Part shown: positions 1-6,384 of the stretch, in pieces
Layout: every line of letters starts with the position of its first letter
How positions within the stretch are numbered: position 1 is the first letter of the stretch
Origin: Endomicrobiellum devescovinae
GTDB taxonomy: Bacteria > Elusimicrobiota > Endomicrobiia > Endomicrobiales > Endomicrobiaceae
Direction of reading: 5' to 3'
DNA length: 15,141 nt
Assembly (NCBI GenBank): GCA_031255495.1
Contig: JAIRSK010000055.1
Coordinates: 1 to 15,141 of the forward strand
Program-made: the position numbers and the translations under genes
The notes under the pieces: model-generated
Databases searched by the model: none
What the model saw: only the letters and a program-made list of their open reading frames with translations
Told to the model about the DNA's origin: nothing

Positions 1-193
1 ATATAGCGTAATTTTGTAAAAATATTTGCAGGGTCTTATTTTCATCAATCAATTTGTTTACCAACAGTCGCTGTTTAAGAAGATACCGCTTTATCAGGTG
101 TATAATTAAGAGCTGGAGCGGGCTTTTTTCTGTTTTACGACGGCGTTTTTTTATTTTTTGTATAAATCTGTTTGACAAAGATAAAATTTTATG
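1..193 (-). other. Unassigned open frame, runs off left edge
   Basis: On the minus strand one frame is open from position 193 down to the window edge. It reads as a basic stretch (KIKKRRRK) followed by a Leu/Ile-rich, charged helix-like segment (for example LIKRYLLKQRLL and KLIDENKTL). There is no ATG; the only start-like codons in frame are TTG at 178-176 and TTG at 64-62, and neither has a good ribosome binding site. All + strand frames are closed within the first 20 bases except one that is also open by chance. I do not recognise the product. It could be the 5' end of a real gene, a decayed gene or noise in AT-rich DNA. No other gene is visible before the tRNA promoter. Confidence 0.2.
108..129 (+). 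terminator. Weak hairpin plus T-run
   Basis: AAGAGC (108-113) can pair with GCTTTT (122-127) across an 8-base loop, and a run of six T follows GGC (124-129). The stem is short and includes a G-T pair. It could be a leftover intrinsic terminator of a + strand gene upstream of the window, but pairing is marginal. Confidence 0.2.
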
Positions 194-200
194 CTACTCT
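172..200 (+). promoter_or_regulatory. Sigma-70-type promoter of the tRNA pair
   Basis: A perfect -35 box TTGACA (172-177) is separated by 17 bases from TACTCT (195-200), which is preceded by TG at 192-193 as in an extended -10 element. Transcription would begin near 207, about 60 bases before the tRNA-Lys 5' end, as expected for a stable-RNA operon with a leader removed by RNA processing. Confidence 0.7.
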
Positions 201-269
201 TTACAGGTTGTTAGCGACAAAATTGGTTAGTTCTATAAGAAGATTTAAAATCCTTTCAAATCAGTTGAA

Positions 270-342
270 GGGCCCGTAGCTCAGCTGGTAGAGCACCTCA
301 CTTTTAATGAGGTTGTCGTGCGTTCGAGCCGCACCGGGCTCA
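270..342 (+). tRNA. tRNA-Lys (anticodon UUU)
   Basis: The 73-base sequence folds into a full cloverleaf. The acceptor stem GGGCCCG (270-276) pairs with CGGGCTC (335-341), with one G-T pair. The anticodon stem is CCTCA/TGAGG (296-300, 308-312), with loop CTTTTAA giving anticodon TTT at 303-305. The T arm is GTGCG/CGCAC with loop TTCGAGC (323-329). The discriminator base is A342. CCA is not encoded, so it must be added after transcription. It is co-transcribed with the tRNA-Glu that follows after three bases. Confidence 0.97.
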
Positions 343-345
343 TCT

Positions 346-418
346 GCTCCCATCGTCTAGGGGTCTAGGACACAGGATTTTCAATCCTGCGACACGAGTT
401 CAAATCTCGTTGGGAGCG
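346..418 (+). tRNA. tRNA-Glu (anticodon UUC)
   Basis: The acceptor stem GCTCCCA (346-352) pairs with TGGGAGC (411-417). The anticodon stem CAGGA/TCCTG (373-377, 385-389) encloses loop TTTTCAA with anticodon TTC at 380-382. The T arm carries GTTCAAATC, and the discriminator is G418. CCA is not encoded. Only three bases separate it from tRNA-Lys, so both come from one precursor driven by the promoter at 172-200. Confidence 0.97.
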
Positions 419-433
419 TATTTTATTAACATA

Positions 434-447
434 GGCGTGTCCACGCC
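434..447 (+). other. Short GC-rich hairpin after tRNA-Glu
   Basis: GGCGT (434-438) pairs with ACGCC (443-447) around a GTCC loop, 15 bases past the tRNA-Glu 3' end. No T-run follows, so it is not a terminator by itself. It may act as a 3' processing or stability element for the tRNA precursor; that role is inference. Confidence 0.35.
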
Positions 448-457
448 AAACACTATA

Positions 458-498
458 AACCCTTTAGACTTTTTAAAAAAGTTTAAGGGGTTATTTTA
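458..498 (+). terminator. Long hairpin terminator of the tRNA operon
   Basis: The left arm at 458-472 (beginning AACCCTTTAGAC) pairs with the right arm at 478-492 (ending AAGGGGTT), a 15-bp stem with two G-T pairs and a loop of about five bases, followed by TTATTTTA. This looks like an intrinsic terminator for the tRNA transcript. It ends only 12 bases before purA, so purA must be reached by read-through or start from a promoter I cannot see. Confidence 0.65.
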
Positions 499-510
499 TG
501 GAAGGCAATC

Positions 511-1800
511 ATGTCAACATTAGTTGTTTTAGGAACCCAGTGGGGAGATGAAGGAAAAGGAAAAGTTGTCCATTATCTCGCCAAACAGGCAGACTACATT
601 GTACGCTATCAGGGCGGCAATAACGCAGGTCATACTCTAATCTATGAAAACAAACCTTTTGTACTTCACTTGATACCGTCAGGAATACTTTTTCCGAAAA
701 AATATTGTTTAATTGGGAATGGGGTTGTTGTTGACCCTAAAGCTTTAAAAGAAGAGGTCAGCGTATTAAGCAAAAAGAAAATTTCTGTAAAAGGCAGGTT
801 TTTTATAAGCGAACAGGCTCATGTTATACTTCCTTATCACAAAATTATTGATGGAATTCTTGAAGAAGGTAATGTTAAAATAGGCACTACCAAGAGAGGA
901 ATAGGTCCCTCCTATTCCGATAAGGTAAAAAGAATAGGAATAAGAATAGTTGATTATTTAGAGAAAGATATTTTTTTGGATTTGCTTGATAAGAATTTGA
1001 TAGAAAAAGCTCCTATTTTGGAAAAGAGCGGAATAAATATTAAGAACTTAAAAGAAGAAATTTTAAAAGACCATAAAGAACTTTCAAAATTTATAAAGCC
1101 TTTTGTTGCCGATACAAGTCTTATGGTTGAAAATGCGATAAATAGAAAAAAGAAAGTTCTTTTTGAAAGTGCTCAAGGCACGTTGCTGGACTTAGATTTT
1201 GGCACATATCCTTTTGTAACGTCGTCTAACCCTATTGCTGGCGGAGTATGTTCAGGAGTAGGATTAGGTCCTACAAAAGTAAATAGCGTTTTGGGTGTGG
1301 TAAAAGCTTATACTACAAGAGTTGGCGAAGGACCTTTTGCTGTAGAGCTTTTTGATAAAATGGGCGATTTCTTAAGAGAAAAAGGTGGAGAGTACGGAGC
1401 AACCACAGGAAGACCTCGCCGCTGCGGTTGGTTTGATGCTGTAGTTGTACGCCACAGTGTAAGAATAAGCGGTATAAATCATTTAATTTTGACTAAACTT
1501 GATTGTATGGAAGATATAGATACTATTAAGATATGCGTGGCTTACAAGTATAAAGGCAAAATATATAAAGAATTCCCTGCATCAAGGACTGTGCAAAAAT
1601 ATGCCAAGCCCGTATATGAAGAAATGCAGGGATTTAAAGGTAAAGTTAAAGGGATTAGTGACTTCAAAAAATTACCTTTAAATGCTCAAAAGTATGTTAA
1701 ACGTTTGGAACAGCTTGTAGGTGCGCCGATTGATTTGATTTCTCTTGGAAGAAAGAGAGAAGAAATTATTGAAGTAAGAAAAGGCGTGAAATGGTTTTAA
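511..1800 (+). CDS. purA: Adenylosuccinate synthetase PurA
   Basis: This enzyme joins aspartate to IMP at the expense of GTP, the first committed step from IMP to AMP, in the cytoplasm. The full-length protein has 429 residues, the usual bacterial size. The P-loop GDEGKGK lies at residues 12-18 with catalytic Asp13, and NNAGHT with catalytic His41 lies at 37-42. The IMP-binding GTTKRGIGP is at 125-133, the aspartate-binding TTGRPRR at 298-304, and the guanine-recognising TKLD at 328-331. The ATG is preceded by GGAAGG at 500-505, a good ribosome binding site. It follows two tRNA genes and a hairpin, and thyX begins one base past its stop, so the two genes for nucleotide synthesis are probably translated from one message. 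Confidence 0.97.
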   Translation: MSTLVVLGTQWGDEGKGKVVHYLAKQADYIVRYQGGNNAGHTLIYENKPFVLHLIPSGILFPKKYCLIGNGVVVDPKALKEEVSVLSKKKISVKGRFFISEQAHVILPYHKIIDGILEEGNVKIGTTKRGIGPSYSDKVKRIGIRIVDYLEKDIFLDLLDKNLIEKAPILEKSGINIKNLKEEILKDHKELSKFIKPFVADTSLMVENAINRKKKVLFESAQGTLLDLDFGTYPFVTSSNPIAGGVCSGVGLGPTKVNSVLGVVKAYTTRVGEGPFAVELFDKMGDFLREKGGEYGATTGRPRRCGWFDAVVVRHSVRISGINHLILTKLDCMEDIDTIKICVAYKYKGKIYKEFPASRTVQKYAKPVYEEMQGFKGKVKGISDFKKLPLNAQKYVKRLEQLVGAPIDLISLGRKREEIIEVRKGVKWF

Positions 1801-1801
1801 T

Positions 1802-2476
1802 ATGAATGTAAAACTTTTAAAGTCAACTAAAGATGCTGAAAAAATTTGTGCAGTAGCTGCCAGACTGTGTTATAGCGCTGCAAAAATTGACGACATTGAT
1901 GAAAATTTTACGACCAATAAGGTTAAAGATTTATTAAGTAAAGTTATTTCTTCAGGACATCACTCTGTGCTTGAACATGCATCTTTTACATTTGGCGTTG
2001 AAAGTGTGTCGCGTGCTTTGCTTGCTCAGCTTACAAGGCACAGAATAGCTTCTTTTTCGGTTCAAAGCCAAAGGTATGTAAAGTTTAAGTCTGGTGTTGA
2101 TTTTGTATTTCCAAACACCATAAAAAAAGATGAGAAACTGTTGAAAAAATATAATAATTTTTTAAAAAGTACTGAAAGCTTATATAAAGAATTTTTAGAT
2201 GCTGGTATTCCTGCAGAAGACGCAAGATATATTCTTCCAAATGCTGCGACTACGCAGATAATTATAACAATGAATGCTAGAGAATTGAGACATTTTTTCT
2301 CATTAAGATGCTGCAACAGAGCTCAATGGGAAATAAAAGAGATGGCGTGCCGTATGCTAAGCCTTGCAAGAAAAGAAGCGCCTTTGCTTTTTGAAGATGC
2401 TGGACCTGACTGTTTGCGTGAAGGTTGCCGCGAAACTTCTACTTGCGGAAAACATTGGAAAAAAGAAAAGCTGTGA
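1802..2476 (+). CDS. thyX: Flavin-dependent thymidylate synthase ThyX
   Basis: ThyX methylates dUMP to dTMP using methylene-tetrahydrofolate as carbon donor, with FAD and NADPH doing the reduction, so no dihydrofolate is made. The signature RHRX7S is intact at residues 79-89, after the conserved HHSVLEH block at 53-59. A further conserved LRCCNRAQWEI block occurs near residues 168-178. At 224 residues it is of normal length. The start lies one base after the purA stop, and no strong ribosome binding site is close (GAAAAGG at 1778-1784 is too far away), which suggests coupling to purA translation. ThyX in place of ThyA is frequent in anaerobes and in reduced genomes. Confidence 0.95.
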   Translation: MNVKLLKSTKDAEKICAVAARLCYSAAKIDDIDENFTTNKVKDLLSKVISSGHHSVLEHASFTFGVESVSRALLAQLTRHRIASFSVQSQRYVKFKSGVDFVFPNTIKKDEKLLKKYNNFLKSTESLYKEFLDAGIPAEDARYILPNAATTQIIITMNARELRHFFSLRCCNRAQWEIKEMACRMLSLARKEAPLLFEDAGPDCLREGCRETSTCGKHWKKEKL

Positions 2477-2491
2477 TATAGGGGTTAATTG

Positions 2492-3664
2492 ATGCATGAT
2501 GTTTTTGAATTTTTAATAGCTTTGGCGAGTATCCTTTTCTTCGCTAAAATTTTTGGAGAAATAGCCTTAAAGCTGGGACAAAGTGCCATAATAGGCGAAC
2601 TTTTAGCAGGAGTTCTTATAGGTCCTAGCATATTGGGTTTTGTTCATGAAACCCCTGTTTTGACAAGCATATCTGAACTGGGTGCTGTTATTCTCCTTTT
2701 TGAAGTTGGTCTTTCAACAGATATAAAAGAGTTTTTAAAAGCTGGCGGTTGGGCTACGGCTGTAGCTTTTATTGGAGTAGTTGTTCCTTACTTCCTTGGA
2801 TATTTTGTCTTTTTGCATTTTGGACTTGCAAGCACTCAGGCAATTTTTGCCGGTGCTGTTCTTACAGCTACGTCGGTCGGTATTACGGCTAGAGTGTTTA
2901 TGGATTTAAAAAAGCTTGAGACTAAAGAAGCTAAGATTGTTCTTGGAGCTGCTGTTATTGACGACGTTATAGGTCTTGCAATTTTGGCTGTAGTGTTAAA
3001 ACTTGTTCAAGGTGGAACAGTTACTTTTGGAACAGTAGCCTCAATAAGCGGAACTGCTGTATTGTTTTTAGTGTTGTCTGTAGCTGCAGGAATTCTTATA
3101 GCTCCAACATTATTTAAATTTGTTTCAAAAATGAAACAAGAGCATATAATATTTGTTATGGGAATCGCTTTTTGTTTTGTTTTTTCGGCATTTGCAACAA
3201 AAGTTGGACTTGCTTCAATAGTCGGGTCTTTCGTCGCTGGACTTGTGCTTTCAACAACTAATCAATCCGAAGAGGTTAGAAGAGACATAAAACCTTTATA
3301 TGCATTTTTTGTTCCAGTGTTTTTTGTTTTGATGGGAACTAATGTTGATATAAGCGCATTTAATCCTTTTGTAGCTGCTAATAGAGAAATATTAATATTG
3401 GTTGCAGTGCTTTTTGTAGTTGCTTTTATAGGTAAAGCCGTTGCAGGTTTTGTAGTTCTAAAGAAAGGCATAAATAAATTTTTGATAGGTGTATCTATGG
3501 TTCCCCGTGGAGAAGTAGGGTTGATATTTGCTGGTATAGGTTTTAAAAATAATGTTTTTGGATCAAATGAGTACAGCGCTTTGGTAGCTGTTATAATGCT
3601 TACTACTTTTATAACTCCTATAATACTCAAGTATCTTTTATCAAAACAAAATGAGAATGGATAA
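2492..3664 (+). CDS. CPA2-family Na+/H+ antiporter
   Basis: This is an integral membrane cation/proton exchanger of the NapA/KefB/GerN superfamily, about 390 residues with roughly twelve hydrophobic segments. Typical family blocks are present: GELLAGVLIGPSILG (35-49), LLFEVGLSTD (68-77), TATSVGITARVF (125-136), the ion-binding IDDVIG with two adjacent acids Asp157-Asp158, and PRGEVGLIFAGIG towards the end. Two adjacent acids are typical of electrogenic Na+/H+ exchangers, so Na+ is the likeliest substrate, though K+ cannot be excluded. There is no C-terminal TrkA-N domain as in KefB/KefC. I chose ATG at 2492, seven bases after GGGG (2481-2484), over the TTG one codon upstream. The 3' end overlaps the next gene. 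Confidence 0.9.
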   Translation: MHDVFEFLIALASILFFAKIFGEIALKLGQSAIIGELLAGVLIGPSILGFVHETPVLTSISELGAVILLFEVGLSTDIKEFLKAGGWATAVAFIGVVVPYFLGYFVFLHFGLASTQAIFAGAVLTATSVGITARVFMDLKKLETKEAKIVLGAAVIDDVIGLAILAVVLKLVQGGTVTFGTVASISGTAVLFLVLSVAAGILIAPTLFKFVSKMKQEHIIFVMGIAFCFVFSAFATKVGLASIVGSFVAGLVLSTTNQSEEVRRDIKPLYAFFVPVFFVLMGTNVDISAFNPFVAANREILILVAVLFVVAFIGKAVAGFVVLKKGINKFLIGVSMVPRGEVGLIFAGIGFKNNVFGSNEYSALVAVIMLTTFITPIILKYLLSKQNENG

Positions 3665-3959
3665 AAATTTTATCTTGTTATTTTTAACAATTGTTTTTTG
3701 TGGTAATTTTTTTGTTTTTGCCGCAGACAACAAAAGTAGCACTTCCTCGGCTAATGAAATTGTCCTTGAAGATCCTTATAAATCCGCAAGACAAAACGAA
3801 ACTAAATACATTGACATAAGAGATAACTTGTCTGCAATATACCTCAACACCCACATGGTTGCAAGCAATTTCAAATTAAAAAAAATAGTGGAAATTTTCA
3901 AAAGAATTATTAAAAAAATAAGAGCTTTTTTTATAAAAATCAAATTATTAAAATCTTAA
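3651..3959 (+). CDS. Small secreted or membrane protein, unknown
   Basis: This 102-residue protein is not one I recognise. Residues 1-24 form a clear Sec signal peptide: two basic residues, a hydrophobic core rich in Phe/Leu/Ile, and a likely cleavage after VFA (residue 24) before ADNKSS. A polar middle part follows, then residues 75-102 form a strongly basic helix with alternating Lys/Arg and Ile/Phe, which looks amphipathic and may bind membranes or nucleic acid. The start may be ATG 3651 or ATG 3657; both overlap the end of the antiporter gene (by 14 or 8 bases), implying translational coupling. The Cys at residue 17 is preceded by Phe and does not fit a lipobox. Functional assignment is not possible. 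Confidence 0.6.
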   Translation: MRMDKNFILLFLTIVFCGNFFVFAADNKSSTSSANEIVLEDPYKSARQNETKYIDIRDNLSAIYLNTHMVASNFKLKKIVEIFKRIIKKIRAFFIKIKLLKS

Positions 3960-3969
3960 TAAAAAAGCT

Positions 3970-3997
3970 TTGTCAGTCATTTTTTTTACTGCATAAT
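3970..3997 (+). promoter_or_regulatory. Promoter for the hydrogenase operon
   Basis: TTGTCA (3970-3975) and CATAAT (3992-3997) are spaced by 16 bases, each one mismatch from the sigma-70 consensus. Transcription would start near 4004, leaving a leader of about 26 bases with the ribosome binding site AAGGAG at 4016-4021. The T-run at 3980-3987 lies inside the spacer. It fits the change of function between the antiporter group and hydC. Confidence 0.55.
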
Positions 3998-4029
3998 TCA
4001 TACATTAGCCACTTTAAGGAGCGGAGCAA

Positions 4030-4509
4030 ATGGCATCAAATTACGATAAGTTTGAATCAGCTTGCCGTATTCTTGAAGAGCATAGTTTTGATAAATCAAA
4101 ACTTATACCTATCCTTCAGTCTGTTCAAGAAGAATACAGATACCTTCCTGAAGAAGTCATGTCTTTTATATCCTCATCTCTTGATATGTCCCCTGCTATA
4201 GTTTACGGAGTTGCTACATTTTACGCTCATTTTGCTTTAAAACCAAAAGGAAAGAATATCATAAAGATTTGTGATGGAACAGCTTGTCACGTAAAGAAAT
4301 CTACAGTTATTATAGACGCTATAAAAAAGAAGTTAGGCTTAAAGGAAAATGAAAATACCACAAAAGACATGCTTTTTACAATTGAAACTGTTGCATGTCT
4401 TGGGGCTTGTGGGCTTGCTCCAGTGGTAGTTATAAATGATAACGTCTATGGTCAGATGACCACCGAAAAAATTGCTGCTCTTATAGACGAGATGACGGGG
4501 GCGAGATGA
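4030..4509 (+). CDS. hydC: [FeFe]-hydrogenase subunit HydC (NuoE-like)
   Basis: HydC is the small subunit of the NADH-dependent trimeric hydrogenase, homologous to NuoE of complex I. It has 159 residues, a normal size for the family. After an N-terminal helical part (about 1-75), a thioredoxin-like ferredoxin domain carries the four [2Fe-2S] ligands Cys81, Cys86, Cys123 and Cys127 in the arrangement CX4C and CX3C. A strong ribosome binding site AAGGAG (4016-4021) sits eight bases ahead of the ATG. Its stop overlaps the hydB start as ATGA, a sign of tight translational coupling and equal production of subunits. NuoE itself is excluded because no other complex I genes follow and a hydrogenase subunit does. 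Confidence 0.93.
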   Translation: MASNYDKFESACRILEEHSFDKSKLIPILQSVQEEYRYLPEEVMSFISSSLDMSPAIVYGVATFYAHFALKPKGKNIIKICDGTACHVKKSTVIIDAIKKKLGLKENENTTKDMLFTIETVACLGACGLAPVVVINDNVYGQMTTEKIAALIDEMTGAR

Positions 4510-6380
4510 CGATTGATTTAGAAAAGATAACTCAAGAATTTTTGTCATCAAGAAAGAATATAACAAAAAGAGTCATTGTCTGCGCAGGTACGGGATGTGT
4601 GGCAAACGGTTCTCTTAAAGTGTTTGAAAGTTTAATGAGCGCTGCCAATGAGCTTGGAATAGAAGCTCATATTGAACTGAAGGAAGAAAATAAAGGAGCT
4701 TTTTTGTCTAAGAGCGGGTGTCAAGGGTTTTGTCAAAATGGACCTTTGGTAAATATCTTGCCAGCAGGCATACTTTACACTAAAGTTAAGATTGACGATG
4801 CAAAAGAAATCTTAGAAAAAAGCGTTAAAAATGATGAACTTATAGAAAGACTTTGTTATCACAATGGCGATGAAGTATGCAAAGGACAGGAGGAAATTCC
4901 CTTCTATCAAAAACAGTATAGGATGGTTCTTAAACAGTGCGGCATTATAGATCCTGAAAATATTAGAGAGTATATATCAGGCGGCGGATATATAGCAGCA
5001 AAAAAAGTTTGTACAGAGATGACAGATAAAGAAGTTTGCGACCTTGTTTTAGAATCGGGCTTGAGAGGACGAGGTGGCGCAGGATTTTTAACCGGAAAAA
5101 AATGGGACATAACTAGGAAACAAGAAGGCTCAAAAAAATATATGATTTGCAACGGGGACGAAGGCGATCCAGGCGCTTTTATGGACAGAAGCGTTATGGA
5201 AGGAAATCCACATAGCGTTATTGAAGGATTGATAATAGCTGCAAAAGCTACAGGCGCAGATGAGGGATACATATACGTAAGAACAGAATACGGTCTTGCT
5301 GTTGAAAGAATGAACAAAGCTGTAAAAGCCGCGACAGAAATTGGCGTTTTAGGCGATAATATTTTTGGGTCAAATCATAATTTTAAACTTCATGTTATGG
5401 AAGGTGCTGGAGCTTTCGTCTGTGGTGAAGAAACTGCTTTGATAGCTTCTATTGAGGGAAAACGGGGAATGCCGTCGCCTAAGCCTCCTTTCCCAGCTCA
5501 AAGCGGATTATGGGGAAACCCTACGACTATAAACAATGTTGAAACACTTGCCACAGTGCCGATAATAATAAATTATGGAGCACAGAATTTTAGAAAGATA
5601 GGGACTGAAAATTCTCCCGGAACAAAAACATTCGCTCTAACTGGAAATGTTGCTAATACAGGACTTATAGAAGTTCCTCTAGGAACAACTTTGAAACACA
5701 TAATATTTGATATTGCTGGCGGTGTTGCAGACGATAAAGGCGAAGTTAAAGAAGACAACTTTAAAGCCGTGCAGATAGGCGGTCCTTCTGGCGGGTGTTT
5801 AACAAAAGAACATCTTGACCTTCCGCTAGAGTTTGAATCGTTAAAAAAAGTCGGAGCAATGGTTGGTTCTGGCGGACTTGTAGTAATGAGTAAAAATAAT
5901 TGCATGGTAAATGTTTCAAAGTTTTTTATGCAGTTTACCCAAAATGAATCTTGCGGCAAATGCGTTTTATGCAGGGAAGGCACCAAGCAAATGCTTTTAA
6001 TGCTTACAGATATTACAAACGGCAAAGCAAACGAAGGAACGCTTACTCTTCTTGAGCAGCTTGCAAAAGCCGTTATGTCGGGATCTTTGTGTGGTTTAGG
6101 AAAAACTGCTCCTAATCCTGTTTTGTCCACGTTAAGATATTTTAGAGACGAATACAATGCTCATGTCAAAGACAAAAGATGTCCTGCTGGAGAATGTGTA
6201 AATTTATTAAGTTATACAATAACAGACAAATGCGTCGGTTGCGGATTATGCGCGACAAAATGTCCTGTTAAAGCAATTAGTGGCGATAAAGGGAAAAAAC
6301 ATATAATTGACGGTTCAAAATGCGTTAAATGCGGCGTTTGTATGGCTTCATGCAAATTCGGCGCTGTGGCGAGGGGTTAA
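4506..6380 (+). CDS. hydB: [FeFe]-hydrogenase subunit HydB (NuoF-like)
   Basis: HydB binds FMN and NAD(H) and is thought to be the electron-bifurcating or confurcating centre of the complex. It has 624 residues. In order they contain a thioredoxin-like [2Fe-2S] domain (Cys26, Cys31, Cys72, Cys76), the NuoF core with the FMN/NADH loop GRGGAGF at 188-194 and acidic NGDEGDPGAF near 216-225, an SLBB region, and a [4Fe-4S] site of Cys483, Cys486, Cys489 and Cys529. Last comes a two-cluster ferredoxin tail (Cys576/579/582/586 and Cys606/609/612/616). Cys559 and Cys564 in CPAGEC match the place where HydB proteins have extra metal ligands. The extended tail distinguishes it from plain NuoF. It overlaps hydC by four bases. 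Confidence 0.94.
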   Translation: MTIDLEKITQEFLSSRKNITKRVIVCAGTGCVANGSLKVFESLMSAANELGIEAHIELKEENKGAFLSKSGCQGFCQNGPLVNILPAGILYTKVKIDDAKEILEKSVKNDELIERLCYHNGDEVCKGQEEIPFYQKQYRMVLKQCGIIDPENIREYISGGGYIAAKKVCTEMTDKEVCDLVLESGLRGRGGAGFLTGKKWDITRKQEGSKKYMICNGDEGDPGAFMDRSVMEGNPHSVIEGLIIAAKATGADEGYIYVRTEYGLAVERMNKAVKAATEIGVLGDNIFGSNHNFKLHVMEGAGAFVCGEETALIASIEGKRGMPSPKPPFPAQSGLWGNPTTINNVETLATVPIIINYGAQNFRKIGTENSPGTKTFALTGNVANTGLIEVPLGTTLKHIIFDIAGGVADDKGEVKEDNFKAVQIGGPSGGCLTKEHLDLPLEFESLKKVGAMVGSGGLVVMSKNNCMVNVSKFFMQFTQNESCGKCVLCREGTKQMLLMLTDITNGKANEGTLTLLEQLAKAVMSGSLCGLGKTAPNPVLSTLRYFRDEYNAHVKDKRCPAGECVNLLSYTITDKCVGCGLCATKCPVKAISGDKGKKHIIDGSKCVKCGVCMASCKFGAVARG

Positions 6381-6384
6381 GCAA

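Noticed and set aside
3699..3701. Cys17 of the small secreted protein as a lipoprotein attachment site
   Set aside because: The preceding residues (I-V-F) do not fit a lipobox, which needs a small residue before the Cys; a signal peptidase I site after VFA fits better.
3923..3969. Inverted repeat AGCTTTTTT / AAAAAAGCT near the end of the small secreted protein gene
   Set aside because: The loop is nearly 30 bases and the T-run does not directly follow the stem, so it is not a convincing terminator; it is likely an AT-rich coincidence.
5573..6157. Long minus-strand frame of 194 codons inside hydB
   Set aside because: It lies fully antisense to a gene with many verified cofactor motifs and has no recognisable domain.
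6307..6384. Upstream extension of hydA starting at TTG
   Set aside because: The extra 26 residues overlap the hydB ferredoxin tail in another frame and have no ribosome binding site, whereas ATG 6385 has GAGGGG at a good distance and gives the normal HydA N-terminus.
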